A stretch of DNA of 64,000 nt from the NCBI RefSeq assembly GCF_002736205.1, contig NZ_CP024091.1, positions 3,159,555-3,223,554 on the forward strand, read 5' to 3'. This document shows, piece by piece, positions 8,776-18,013 of this stretch. The translations under genes and the position numbers were made by a program. The stretch's first letter is position 1. Each line of letters begins with the position of its first letter. The stretch comes from Pedobacter ginsengisoli. GTDB lineage: Bacteria > Bacteroidota > Bacteroidia > Sphingobacteriales > Sphingobacteriaceae. The notes under the pieces are model-generated. The model was not told the origin of the DNA and searched no databases. It saw only the letters and a list, made by a program, of their open reading frames with translations.

Positions 8776-9181
8776 ATGAACCACAAATGCTTTGCAAACG
8801 CCACCCAAAGGATCTTTATAATTCTGCTTTTATTTGCCCCTTACCTCTCTTTCAGTCAGCAAAACGACTCAACTGGGCTAGATCAGTTTATTGAAAAACA
8901 GGTAGCTGATTACAAAATCCCTGGCCTTGCCATTGGCATAATCAGGGACCATAAAGCATGGTAAGCCTTTCCTCGAGTTACTTCCCACAAAAGAACTTTT
9001 TTCAGGTTTCTTATACAACATTGATCCGGACCGGTTCAAGATTATTTTTAATGACCCTTTTGTGCCGGAAGGCGAAGTGGTTTTTATAAAGGATACCAAT
9101 AAAAAAATAACAGGATTTAAGTTAAATATTGATTCTAATGACTTCCTTTTTAGTGACCTGGACTTTGACAGGCTCCCTTAA
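8776..9181 (+). pseudogene. Beta-lactamase-family serine hydrolase with the catalytic core deleted
   Basis: The gene starts with a signal peptide (residues 1-27, ending LSFSQQ) and the typical N-terminus LDQFIEKQVADYKIPGLAIG of class C beta-lactamase-like hydrolases. After IIRDHKAW the frame stops. A different frame begins at GKPFLELLPTKELFSGFLYN and runs to DFLFSDLDFDRLP, which looks like the small C-terminal domain of the same family. The SxxK and YxN active-site region, normally some 300 residues, is absent. A large internal deletion with loss of frame explains this. The end overlaps the stop of the convergent SRPBCC gene. Confidence 0.7.
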
Positions 9182-9636
9182 CTTTTCGCAAACTTATCTG
9201 CTATTAAATTCAAATTAATGCCATGTTCAAGGTAGGCTTTTAACCCGTCTACTACTGTAGTAAAGCCTCCGCTTGCTCCATTGATCTCTGCAAGCAGCTC
9301 ATCACCAGTGGTTTTAAAGTCATACTGCGAAATAGTAACATAGGTAGTACCCTCACTCAGTGCCTCAAATTCAAAATCAACAGGTGTACCGTATTCATCC
9401 CATTCAATGGCTATTTTTTTATTTGGTACAATCTCTTTGACCAGTACTGAACTGGAAACATTATACATTTCCCATTCCCATTTAACTGTTTTTCCTACTT
9501 CAAGGCGATCGCTCCCTTTGGTAAACCAGAAATGCTTAGTGATTTGCGGGTCAATAAATGCCTCAAAAACAACTGCCACCGGCCTTCTGATTAACATTTG
9601 TGCTTGCACGCCTGGTGTTTTACCTGCTTTTTCCAT
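9178..9636 (-). CDS. SRPBCC (AHSA1-like) domain protein
   Basis: A 152-residue START/Bet v1-like protein of the activator-of-Hsp90-homologue-1 family. Family features are RPVAVVFEAFIDPQITKHFW at the N-terminus, the strand V.WEWEMYNVS and the hydrophobic-cavity helix at the C-terminus (GFTTVVDGLKAYLEHG). Members bind hydrophobic ligands, but most bacterial versions have no assigned function. It stands alone with its own promoter region and converges on the hydrolase remnant, overlapping it by 4 bases. Confidence 0.88.
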   Translation of the reverse strand: MEKAGKTPGVQAQMLIRRPVAVVFEAFIDPQITKHFWFTKGSDRLEVGKTVKWEWEMYNVSSSVLVKEIVPNKKIAIEWDEYGTPVDFEFEALSEGTTYVTISQYDFKTTGDELLAEINGASGGFTTVVDGLKAYLEHGINLNLIADKFAKS

Positions 9637-10026
9637 AATAATGATGTTTTATACTAGTTGCATGCATTATTTACCCAAAGAATGATAGCATTTAAAATGC
9701 AAATTAAACAAGTCCCTCATCATGTAAACGCTCAATTACAGCCTTTAAATTAACAGTAGTATGCTCACTTTTTTAAATAAATCTCTGATAGATAAACCAT
9801 TTCCTCATCAATATAAAGCTTCTATTTCATAAATAGCCTCCTTCGCATTTTGAAGTTTGACCGATCCTAATGACCTTTTCAGTTTTCTTGTTATCAATAT
9901 CACCATTAGTGCTGTCATAATATAAATTTAGAGAAATTCTTTCACAATATACATAATTGTATACCAGCTAAAAATAACATATTCCGTATCTTATCCGCAA
10001 ATTCTAAACTATACTTTTAAGAAGAT
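9637..10026. other. Intergenic stretch with a possible unidentified gene remnant
   Basis: No intact gene. On the minus strand (about 9708-9920) short pieces in different frames look protein-like in composition: SVKLQNAKEAIYEIEALY, IDEEMVYLSEIYLK and VNLKAVIERLHDEGLV. They suggest another frameshifted small gene, but I cannot name a family. The region nearest 10027 would carry the sulfatase promoter. Confidence 0.3.
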
Positions 10027-11589
10027 ATGATAAGATCGGTCATTATTTGGAGTGTTGCCTGCATACTTGTAATATGGGGAAGCATAAAATTTATGAGCTC
10101 AAAAACCAGAGCTTTTCATCAATCGTCTACCCAACCCAACATTATTGTTATTATTTCAGATGACCATGCATATCAGGCAATTGGTGCTTATGGTAATAAA
10201 ATAGCACATACACCCAATATTGACAGACTTGCGAAAGAAGGTGCTTTGTTCACAAACCAGTTGGTTACCAATTCCATTTGCGGACCAAGCAGGGCTTGCT
10301 TTTTGACCGGCAAATACAGCCACATAAACGGATACAAAGCAAATGATGGTAAATTTAATGTAAATCAGCAAATGCTACCCGGCCTTTTAAGCAATGCGGG
10401 TTACCAGACCGCCTGGATTGGCAAATGGCATTTGGGAACTTTGCCCGGAAAAGCATTTGATCATTGGGAAATTATGCCTGATCAGGGTTTTTATTACAAT
10501 CCTGATTTTATAAGTAAAAATAACGATACAACCAGAACCGAGGGCTATGTTACAGATATCATTACAGACAAAGCAAAACAATGGCTTGACTCGCGTGACA
10601 AAAGCAAACCTTTCTTTTTGGTTGTTGGCGAAAAGGCTACCCATAGGGAATGGCTGCCGGATATCCAGGATCTTGGCGCATATGATGATGTAGACTTTCC
10701 ACTACCTGCTACTTTTTTTGATGAATATGAAGGAAGGCCCGCAGCTAAACAACAGTACATGACTGTTGAAAAAGCAATGCAGCTTGACCGCGACCTGAAA
10801 GTTAATGTAGATTTCGAAAAGTTCATTCTTTATGAAAGGATGAATCCTGCTCAGCGCAAAGCCTTTGCTGATTATTACCAGCAAAAAGTAACCAAAGATT
10901 TTGAAGAGAAAAAACCAACCGGAAAAGCTTTGGCCACCTGGAAATATCAGCGCTATATGAAAGATTATTATGCTACTGCAAATTCACTGGACAGGAATAT
11001 TGGCCAGATCTTAAATTACCTTGACAGGGAGCAGCTGAGCAAAAATACCATTGTAATTTATGCCTCGGACCAGGGCTTTTATTTGGGAGAACACGGTTGG
11101 TTTGACAAGCGATTTATGTATGAGGAGTCGCTAAAAACACCGTTCATAGTAAGGTACCCGGGAAAAGTAAAAGCAGGAAGTACGGTAAACAATGTGGTAG
11201 CCAATATAGACTGGGCTCCTACTTTACTTGATATTGCCGGGGCTACAGTGCCAACAGATGTACAAGGAAAATCATTCTGGCCTTTACTTAAGGGCAGCAA
11301 ACCAGATAAACCTGACAGACCTGTTTATTATCATTACTACGAATACCCGGGTCCACACCTGGTAAACCCGCATTTTGGTATAAGAACCAATCAATACACA
11401 CTGATCCGTTTTTATGGAAAACTAAATTACTGGGAGCTTTACGATGTTAAAAAGGATCCGAGTGAATTAAAGAACCTGGCTGAACTTAAGGAATATGTCC
11501 CTGTTATGGCAGACCTGAAGAAAAAGCTCGGTATGGCTGCCCATGAATACGAGGATACAGAAGCTGAACAAATTATAAATAATTTATAA
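10027..11589 (+). CDS. Sulfatase (S1 family, possibly N-acetylglucosamine-6-sulfatase-like)
   Basis: A 520-residue exported type I sulfatase that hydrolyses sulfate esters on glycans. It has an N-terminal membrane or signal segment (about 1-23), the metal-binding Asp pair in IISDDHAYQ (45-46), and the CGPSR motif whose Cys85 would be converted to formylglycine by a maturase encoded elsewhere. A second metal site is in YASDQGFYLGEHGWFDKR. The C-terminal pattern YYHYYEYPGPH, HFGIRT, WELYDVKKDPSE resembles GlcNAc-6-sulfatases, which would suit a mucin-type substrate. It converges on the sialic-acid locus. Confidence 0.9.
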   Translation: MIRSVIIWSVACILVIWGSIKFMSSKTRAFHQSSTQPNIIVIISDDHAYQAIGAYGNKIAHTPNIDRLAKEGALFTNQLVTNSICGPSRACFLTGKYSHINGYKANDGKFNVNQQMLPGLLSNAGYQTAWIGKWHLGTLPGKAFDHWEIMPDQGFYYNPDFISKNNDTTRTEGYVTDIITDKAKQWLDSRDKSKPFFLVVGEKATHREWLPDIQDLGAYDDVDFPLPATFFDEYEGRPAAKQQYMTVEKAMQLDRDLKVNVDFEKFILYERMNPAQRKAFADYYQQKVTKDFEEKKPTGKALATWKYQRYMKDYYATANSLDRNIGQILNYLDREQLSKNTIVIYASDQGFYLGEHGWFDKRFMYEESLKTPFIVRYPGKVKAGSTVNNVVANIDWAPTLLDIAGATVPTDVQGKSFWPLLKGSKPDKPDRPVYYHYYEYPGPHLVNPHFGIRTNQYTLIRFYGKLNYWELYDVKKDPSELKNLAELKEYVPVMADLKKKLGMAAHEYEDTEAEQIINNL

Positions 11590-11642
11590 TTTTACATTTA
11601 TTTGATAATATTCCTTATATTCCGTTATTAAAGGGGGAAATT

Positions 11643-12194
11643 ATGAGGTTATTATTCATGTTAACATTTTGTCTGCTTACTGTAGCTGCAGCAGGCCAAA
11701 CCAGTCCGGTATCTGAGAAAGTAAATGTTGTTTATGGAAACGATGTTAAGAAATTTCACACGAATGTTCAGCCAAGGTATTTTCTAGACAGCACATTAGT
11801 AGGTACCTGCCTGCCCCTCTTTAGTATGAGCGAAATCAAAGACGTTAAAGTAAACTCAGACAGTAAGTTCGGCGAGGTTTATGTGGCAACCAAAAACCCT
11901 GGTTTATTTCGATTTATGACACTGGAAGAAATCAGGAACAAATATGTTAAATCTCCCGCACGCGCTACCTTATACGTGATAGATAATAACCTGCTAAAAG
12001 GTAATGTAACCAACCTTAAAATTGATGAAAATTACATCTTAAATATTAATATTTTGTCTGAAAGTGATTTTGGTTCTTTAAAAGGTGCTGTAAAAGATAT
12101 GGACATCATCAAGATCACCACCAAAAGTGAAGAAAACCTGGAGAGGGCAAACCAGATTTACATTAGAGGCACTGAGCTTCAGGCAGGGTTATAA
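11643..12194 (+). CDS. Exported protein of unknown function
   Basis: A 183-residue protein with a signal peptide (about 1-18, ending VAAAGQ) and a mature domain rich in short beta-strand-like segments. I do not recognise the family. A cysteine at about residue 56 (VGTCLPLFS) and the segment FGEVYVATKNPGLFRFMTLEEI are its most distinctive parts. It lies 53 bases after the sulfatase, so co-transcription is possible. It ends 10 bases before the convergent sialate esterase. Confidence 0.6.
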   Translation: MRLLFMLTFCLLTVAAAGQTSPVSEKVNVVYGNDVKKFHTNVQPRYFLDSTLVGTCLPLFSMSEIKDVKVNSDSKFGEVYVATKNPGLFRFMTLEEIRNKYVKSPARATLYVIDNNLLKGNVTNLKIDENYILNINILSESDFGSLKGAVKDMDIIKITTKSEENLERANQIYIRGTELQAGL

Positions 12195-12204
12195 AGCCGG
12201 TTGT

Positions 12205-13605
12205 TTACCAGGTATCGGTTCTAAAAGGTTCGGCTGGTAATCCTTCTACATTATAAAGATTTCCTTCAGATCTGTCTTTAAAGGCATATCTGACAGCTAC
12301 AGGGCTTTTAACAGACTCACTGTGCACAACTACAGTTTTACCTGTAATTGATGCTTCGGCCGGATAAAACACTTTGTCGCTGCCCGCTATTTCAAAAGAA
12401 ATCAGCTTCTTATCATAAGCGGTTAAGCCGTTTGGAATTTCATCAAAGCTCAGCACGGCTTTGTCGTCAGTTATTTTTAAAGATTTATAAACCGGTCCCC
12501 TGAATGCAATCCCTTCTTTCCCATAGGTATTGCTCAGTGCCCAATAGGCCAGTCTTTTACTGATAATAGTTTTATTTGGCGGATGTATTGTAGTCATACT
12601 GCCAACATCAACACTAACCACCATACCGGAATTAGGGATTAGCTTCATTGCCCTTGATTGCGCTTCATATAAAAATGGGATTTGATCGGCATGGTCCTTA
12701 TACACATTTGGCGCAATCTGTACGTAGTAAAATGGCCATTCGCCCGAATTCCACAACTGTCGCCATTCCTTTACCATTGCAGCCATTTTTTTATCATAAC
12801 TAAATGGGTTCATACGGTTATTCTCACCCTGATACCACAATGTTCCTTTAATGGAATAGCCAAGAATTGGATTGATCATGGCATTAAACAATACACCCGG
12901 ATTGTTCTTCATAATTTTTGCGGTATCAGCCGGGGTTTTAAAATCATCGAAACCCTGTAGGCTTCTGGTAGTCATCCATGCTTCTATATCTGTGCCCCCA
13001 AATGCAGATTGGATGATACCTACAGGAACTTTCAGTCTTTTCTGAAGTATTCTGGCGAACTGATAGCCAACTGCACTAAACTCTTTAACAGATGCTGCAT
13101 CGGCAGTTTGCCATTTGGCATCAAGTTGTGTTTGAGGGGTTTTTGACATTTTCTTTTCTACCCTGAATAGCCTTACCCCTGACTCATCGGCATCCATTAA
13201 TATCTCATTGGCGTTCAGTATCGGCTGGTTAGCGTACCCTTTTACGGGCATTTCCATATTTGACTGACCGGAGCATAACCATACCTCTCCAATAAAAATA
13301 TCATCGAGTACCAGTTTACTTCCGTCATTAAAAGTAATTTTATATGGTCCACCTGCTTTTGGAGTACTCACCGCCAATTTCCATGTTCCTTCTTTAGTAG
13401 TGGTCACACTATACACCTTTTGATTCCAGGAGGTAAGAACCGTTATTTTTGCACCAGCTTTAGCCGATCCCCATAGGTTTGCATTGCTTTGCTGCTGTAA
13501 CACCATGCCACTGGAAATAATGGCCGGTAAGGATATATTTGCTTTTAAAATGGTGGTATTCCATAAAAGCATTAGAGATACCAGTACAATAATATGTTTC
13601 TTCAT
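12205..13605 (-). CDS. Sialate O-acetylesterase
   Basis: A 466-residue secreted esterase with a signal peptide (about 1-22). The SASA/GDSL-like core begins at WLCSGQSNMEMPV, with the probable nucleophile Ser115 in GQSN. QSAFGGTDIEAWM and LWYQGENN are further family motifs. It removes O-acetyl groups from sialic acids, which sialidases and lyases otherwise handle poorly. It is the last gene of the sialic-acid locus, 10 bases after the MFS transporter. The N-terminal half before residue 105 is a beta-rich accessory domain, usual for this family. Confidence 0.9.
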   Translation of the reverse strand: MKKHIIVLVSLMLLWNTTILKANISLPAIISSGMVLQQQSNANLWGSAKAGAKITVLTSWNQKVYSVTTTKEGTWKLAVSTPKAGGPYKITFNDGSKLVLDDIFIGEVWLCSGQSNMEMPVKGYANQPILNANEILMDADESGVRLFRVEKKMSKTPQTQLDAKWQTADAASVKEFSAVGYQFARILQKRLKVPVGIIQSAFGGTDIEAWMTTRSLQGFDDFKTPADTAKIMKNNPGVLFNAMINPILGYSIKGTLWYQGENNRMNPFSYDKKMAAMVKEWRQLWNSGEWPFYYVQIAPNVYKDHADQIPFLYEAQSRAMKLIPNSGMVVSVDVGSMTTIHPPNKTIISKRLAYWALSNTYGKEGIAFRGPVYKSLKITDDKAVLSFDEIPNGLTAYDKKLISFEIAGSDKVFYPAEASITGKTVVVHSESVKSPVAVRYAFKDRSEGNLYNVEGLPAEPFRTDTW

Positions 13606-13615
13606 AACAATAAAT

Positions 13616-14839
13616 TTATACGTTATTCTTTTTTAGCTTCACCGCAAACAACGACCATGTGGCCAATAGCATAGCAACTGCCGAAACCTGATAAACAATA
13701 GAAAGATCAACCTGAGCATCTTTTAAAGCGCCGCCAACATATACCATTAGCCCCCCAATAATTGTACTCAGAAAATTCAGGAAGCCGTAGCCTGTGGCGA
13801 TATATCTTCCATCGGCAACCTGCCTTAAAATAGGCATTAGGTTGGCGTCGTTAAATCCTCTTGCCAGACCAAAAACCAGCATAGCAATAATGGCTATGGT
13901 AAACACATTTGTAGAAGCCATAAGAAATAAAAATGGTGCCCCCAGCGTAAAACCAATGATGAGCATATACAAACGACCTCTGTTATTTTTGCGGGTCCAC
14001 CTATCAGCCAGAATACCACCCGCAATTACGCCTATAAAAGATCCGATCTGGATATAGCCTGTTGCTGAGATCCCGGCTTCGCCCAGATTAAGGTTAAAAT
14101 GATCTTTAAGAAAGGTTGGCAACCAGCCATATACAAGCCAGTTAACAATACCGAGTATGGCAAAGTAGAATAGCAGGATAAAGAAAGAAGCTTCGCTAAA
14201 AAGTACTTTCAACGCTCCTGTAAGGCTAATTTTTGGCGTTTGCTCTTCTTCGGTAACTTCTGCCGGTTCAGATTTATGATCTTTCAATACGTACAAAAGA
14301 ATCAGAGAATAAACAATGCCAACAATTCCAAACACATGGAAACCCGAACGCCATCCCCACAATTCGGCAATATATCCGCCCAGACCACCAAGTGCCAGAC
14401 CTGCATATAAACCACTCATGTGAAGACCTGTTGCCAGGGAACGCGTTTTTCCTTTATGATAATCTGTAATTAAAGCCAGAGCTGCAGGGATATAACAGGC
14501 CTCACTTACCCCCATTAAAAAACGGGCGGCAAGCATTTCCTGAAATGAGGTGGTAAAACCAGTCCACAAAGTGACAACCGACCATACCATTACACTAAAA
14601 ACGATTACCTTTTTTCTGCTGTACCGATCTGCAAAGTAACCGCCAAAAGGGCTCAAAAAACCATATGACCATAAAAACACAGAGGTAAGCAGGCCAAATT
14701 GCGCATCGGATAAATTGAAATCTGTAACGATAGGATCGCGCATGGAAGTAATTAAAATGCGGTCGAGATAGTTTAAAAAAGCAACTATCCACAGCATGGC
14801 TACTATGATCCACGAATAGAAAGAAGTAGTTTGTTTCAT
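13616..14839 (-). CDS. MFS transporter, probable sialic-acid permease
   Basis: A 407-residue inner-membrane protein with about 12 hydrophobic helices and major-facilitator motifs, such as GYFADRYSRKKV between helices 2 and 3. It resembles the anion:cation symporter branch (hexuronate and sialate carriers). Its position between the NanM-like epimerase, with a 4-base overlap, and the sialate esterase makes N-acetylneuraminate the likely cargo. Substrate is inferred from context, not from residues. Confidence 0.85.
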   Translation of the reverse strand: MKQTTSFYSWIIVAMLWIVAFLNYLDRILITSMRDPIVTDFNLSDAQFGLLTSVFLWSYGFLSPFGGYFADRYSRKKVIVFSVMVWSVVTLWTGFTTSFQEMLAARFLMGVSEACYIPAALALITDYHKGKTRSLATGLHMSGLYAGLALGGLGGYIAELWGWRSGFHVFGIVGIVYSLILLYVLKDHKSEPAEVTEEEQTPKISLTGALKVLFSEASFFILLFYFAILGIVNWLVYGWLPTFLKDHFNLNLGEAGISATGYIQIGSFIGVIAGGILADRWTRKNNRGRLYMLIIGFTLGAPFLFLMASTNVFTIAIIAMLVFGLARGFNDANLMPILRQVADGRYIATGYGFLNFLSTIIGGLMVYVGGALKDAQVDLSIVYQVSAVAMLLATWSLFAVKLKKNNV

Positions 14840-15900
14840 TTGTAACTTGCAATTAATACGTTAGGGGTTCTTACTGCCGGTCTGATCTCACCACCCGGAA
14901 TAATTACATTTCCGTTCCACACGGTTAAGGTGGTGGTTACAGGGGGCTTACTGGTGAATCCCTTCCCGAAAGATTTCCAGGTGTCGGTAAGCGTGTCATA
15001 ATTTAAAATTCTACTGGAAAAACCAGGATGCTTTTCTTTTAAAACCGCAGCGGTAGCGGCTAGCTTACCGTCATCACCACCAAATATCTGTAAAGACGCT
15101 TGTCCGGAAGCATAAGCAGGTGTTGGTGCTGCCGCCACAGAAGCCGGAAGGTTGGCTATTTTTTTCCATCCTGTTTCGGGATGGTAACGATAAGCATCTT
15201 TTAAATATTCACGGTTGCCATTGATAAGTGCTACCCCACTAAACAGATAAAATGCGCCATCTCGCGCACCTGCTACACTAAGCATCCTTGGGGCGCCAGG
15301 CCAGGCTGGCAGTACTTTCCATCCCTTTTGAATCGCGTTAAGGTCTAATGCCCAGAAATTGTTTCCGGCAATCTTATCATCAGGTTTTTCAATTCCGCCT
15401 GCAACATAAATTACACTGCCGACTAATGCAGCTGAGGTATTTGCAATTGCGTGAGGTAAACCCGGAAGATTAACCGTTTCAACTCCTCCATTCTTATAAT
15501 TTAATAGGAACACTTCAGCATAATGACCTTTTTCGTTGCTGCCCCCAAGAATAATCAGGCCATCTTTCCAGTTAACAGAAGCTCCATAACCCAGGGGATA
15601 GGCTAATTCACCTGCCTCTTTCCATTTTCCATCCGGAGTTTCAAGAACAAAAATATGATTGTGCCATGCTTTGACAGAGCCTGTCCACGGTGCGCCGCCA
15701 TCAGGGAAATTTGCACCACCAGCAACCAATAACGCGCCATTGGAGACACCGGCAAAAGAACCTGCAAAACCTACGCGATCGGGAATTGGCGGCAGGTTGC
15801 TCCATGATAAGCCAGACCTGGAGACCTGCTGCGCCAGCCCTTTATTTAAAAGTATAGTCATAAGTAAAAGAAGAAGAAGATTAAAGAGCCTGTTCATCAT
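14836..15900 (-). CDS. nanM: N-acetylneuraminate epimerase (NanM-like, Kelch propeller)
   Basis: A 354-residue exported protein with a signal peptide (about 1-23) followed by Kelch-type repeats, seen in VAGGANFPDGG, ILGGSNEKGHYAEVF and YVAGGIEKPDDK. This is the pattern of the cyclically permuted mutarotase (NanM) family, which speeds conversion of alpha- to beta-N-acetylneuraminate in the periplasm after release by sialidase. Four-base overlaps with nanA before it and the MFS gene after it show tight operon packing. Confidence 0.87.
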   Translation of the reverse strand: MMNRLFNLLLLLLMTILLNKGLAQQVSRSGLSWSNLPPIPDRVGFAGSFAGVSNGALLVAGGANFPDGGAPWTGSVKAWHNHIFVLETPDGKWKEAGELAYPLGYGASVNWKDGLIILGGSNEKGHYAEVFLLNYKNGGVETVNLPGLPHAIANTSAALVGSVIYVAGGIEKPDDKIAGNNFWALDLNAIQKGWKVLPAWPGAPRMLSVAGARDGAFYLFSGVALINGNREYLKDAYRYHPETGWKKIANLPASVAAAPTPAYASGQASLQIFGGDDGKLAATAAVLKEKHPGFSSRILNYDTLTDTWKSFGKGFTSKPPVTTTLTVWNGNVIIPGGEIRPAVRTPNVLIASYK

Positions 15901-16811
15901 CGGGATTGTTTAACGATATCGAAAAATCCGATCTCATTAAGGAATGTTTTAAACTGTGTTGATTGTGATTCTGAAAGAGGTTCAAGAGGCAGTCTGCAAT
16001 TACCCAATTCCAGTCCTTCCATTTTCATGATGGCCCTTTGGGCAGGAATTGGCGGATATTTTACCAAAGCCCTGACCATATTTACTGAATGCAATTGCAT
16101 GGCCGCTGCCTCATCCTGCTTGCCTTCGTTATACAGTTTTATTACTTTCAGATATAACGGAGCTGCAAAAGTATAAGTGCTTCCGATGGCTCCTTTTGCC
16201 CCTACAGCAAGTGCAGGAAGCAACATTTCATCATAGCCAAACAGGATATCAAATTTGCCATTCTTATAATTCACACAAGCCTGATATTCATGCAAGGTAG
16301 AAGCGGTATACTTAATGCCTGCAAGGTTAGGGATTACCTTTTCTGCTTGTTCTAAAAAGGTGATCATATCCATACCCACACCAGTAAGGGTTGGGATACT
16401 ATAGTAATAAAATGGTGTATTAGGTGCGGCAGACGCAATCTGCGCCATGCTTTTAACCAGATTATCAACGCTTGTTGGCTTAAAATAAAAAGCAGCGACA
16501 GAGGAAATGGCATCGGCCCCAATCTGCTCTGCATGAGCAGCAAGCTTACGGCATTCGTGGATAGAGCTATGCCCTACATGCACCAACACAAGGATACGTT
16601 TGGCCGCAGCTTTAACATAGGCTTCGGCAATGGACATCCGCTCTTCAACAGTAAGGTTTGGCCCCTCGCCATTGGTGCCGCAAATAAAAACGCCAGATAA
16701 TCCATCAGCTATCAGTTTGTCAACTATCGTTGGGATAATGTCTAAATTAATTGTTCCATCTTCACGATAAGCCGCAAAAGTGGCGGCTATTAATCCGGTT
16801 ATTTTGTTCAT
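15897..16811 (-). CDS. nanA: N-acetylneuraminate lyase
   Basis: A 304-residue cytoplasmic aldolase of the DapA/NanA superfamily that splits N-acetylneuraminate into N-acetylmannosamine and pyruvate. The Schiff-base lysine is Lys167 (AGIKYTAS) and the catalytic tyrosine Tyr137 (YYSIPTLTGV), close to the E. coli NanA positions. The GTNGEGPNLT segment at 45-54 is the usual carboxylate-binding loop. The presence of NanM-like and sialidase genes in the same operon supports NanA rather than DapA. Confidence 0.92.
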   Translation of the reverse strand: MNKITGLIAATFAAYREDGTINLDIIPTIVDKLIADGLSGVFICGTNGEGPNLTVEERMSIAEAYVKAAAKRILVLVHVGHSSIHECRKLAAHAEQIGADAISSVAAFYFKPTSVDNLVKSMAQIASAAPNTPFYYYSIPTLTGVGMDMITFLEQAEKVIPNLAGIKYTASTLHEYQACVNYKNGKFDILFGYDEMLLPALAVGAKGAIGSTYTFAAPLYLKVIKLYNEGKQDEAAAMQLHSVNMVRALVKYPPIPAQRAIMKMEGLELGNCRLPLEPLSESQSTQFKTFLNEIGFFDIVKQSR

Positions 16812-16836
16812 ATATTTTTAAATTGTTTTTGATTAT

Positions 16837-18003
16837 TTATTTTCCATCAGGAGTTGTAAGCCATTTTGAATTAAACCTTTTAAGCACCATAGAATAGTTA
16901 AAATCGTTGCTTGTATTTGTTTCGTATAGGCAATAAATGGTTCCATCAGCTGTAACAGCTACATCAGAATAGCCTGATGAACCTGCATTGATTATCTTTT
17001 TCACTGTCCAGGTTTGTCCTTCATCGTAGCTGACTCTGGCGGTCAGGTTTTTGCGTGGTGGCTTGGGCGCATCTTTGGTATCCGGATTGATAAAAAGCAT
17101 ACCTGATTTTTGCTTGTCCTGCAGCCTGATTATCGTAGCCATACATATCGGTTCGTATAATTCTTCGTCAAAAACAGGCTTTGTCCAGCCGCTTATTCCA
17201 TCATTACTATAGCTGACCCCTCTTCGATGTTCATCAGAAGTATTCCGGATGTTTACCATAACGCGGCCATCATTAAGCTCAATGGCCATAGTTTCGCTCG
17301 GGTTTTTAAACTCAGGAGAGTTGCCGGCAATTATGGCTCCGCGCTTCCAGGTTTTACCTAGATCATCACTGTAAATAGTAGCTATACAGGATGGCGCATG
17401 GCTCCTTCTGGGAGTAGTTTTAGCCGGATCACTTAACCAGACAGGCACCAGCAAACGGCCATTTTTTAACTGTATGCTATGGCCCGGCCCTGGCGCTAGT
17501 ACTTTCCAGTTATACTCTGGCTTAAAGGCTTCAAACGCGTAGGTAATATCAACCGCAGGGCTCCATGTTTTGCCATCATCAGTAGAACGGGTATAGTATG
17601 CATTGGCGTAATCCCGCTGATAAAGGAGGTGGATGGTACCGTCACGATCTACTATCGGTGTGGGATTACTTGTAGGCTGTCCGCTTTTTCTGGCAGCAAT
17701 AACTACATTATTTTCCCAGGTGCGGCCTCCGTCTGTGCTTCGGCGCATCAGCAGATCCATATCTGCCCAATCGCTCGCAGTACCAATTCTTCCTTCACAA
17801 AATGCAAGCAGTGTTCCTTTTTTTGTTGCTACCAATGCAGGTATACGCATGGAGGCATATTCCCCTCCGGGCGAAAAAACCACGGTACTATCAAGCAGTA
17901 CCTGATCGGCAGAAAGTTTTCTTGTTTTACATCCGTTACTGAAAGTCAGCAGCAATAAGCTGGCACAAATGAGGATAAGGCAGTTTCTAAGTGTTTTTTG
18001 CAT
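16837..18003 (-). CDS. nanH: Exo-alpha-sialidase lipoprotein
   Basis: A 388-residue GH33-type sialidase with a lipoprotein signal (FSNGC, lipid-bearing Cys about residue 25). The substrate-arginine motif is MRIPALVATKKGTLLAFCEGR, and four Asp boxes of the S-x-D-x-G-x-T-W type follow: STDGGRTW, STDDGKTW, SDDLGKTW and SYDEGQTW. It releases terminal sialic acid from glycoconjugates, probably at the outer membrane surface or in the periplasm. It lies 25 bases before nanA. Confidence 0.93.
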   Translation of the reverse strand: MQKTLRNCLILICASLLLLTFSNGCKTRKLSADQVLLDSTVVFSPGGEYASMRIPALVATKKGTLLAFCEGRIGTASDWADMDLLMRRSTDGGRTWENNVVIAARKSGQPTSNPTPIVDRDGTIHLLYQRDYANAYYTRSTDDGKTWSPAVDITYAFEAFKPEYNWKVLAPGPGHSIQLKNGRLLVPVWLSDPAKTTPRRSHAPSCIATIYSDDLGKTWKRGAIIAGNSPEFKNPSETMAIELNDGRVMVNIRNTSDEHRRGVSYSNDGISGWTKPVFDEELYEPICMATIIRLQDKQKSGMLFINPDTKDAPKPPRKNLTARVSYDEGQTWTVKKIINAGSSGYSDVAVTADGTIYCLYETNTSNDFNYSMVLKRFNSKWLTTPDGK

Positions 18004-18013
18004 TGAGCTAATA

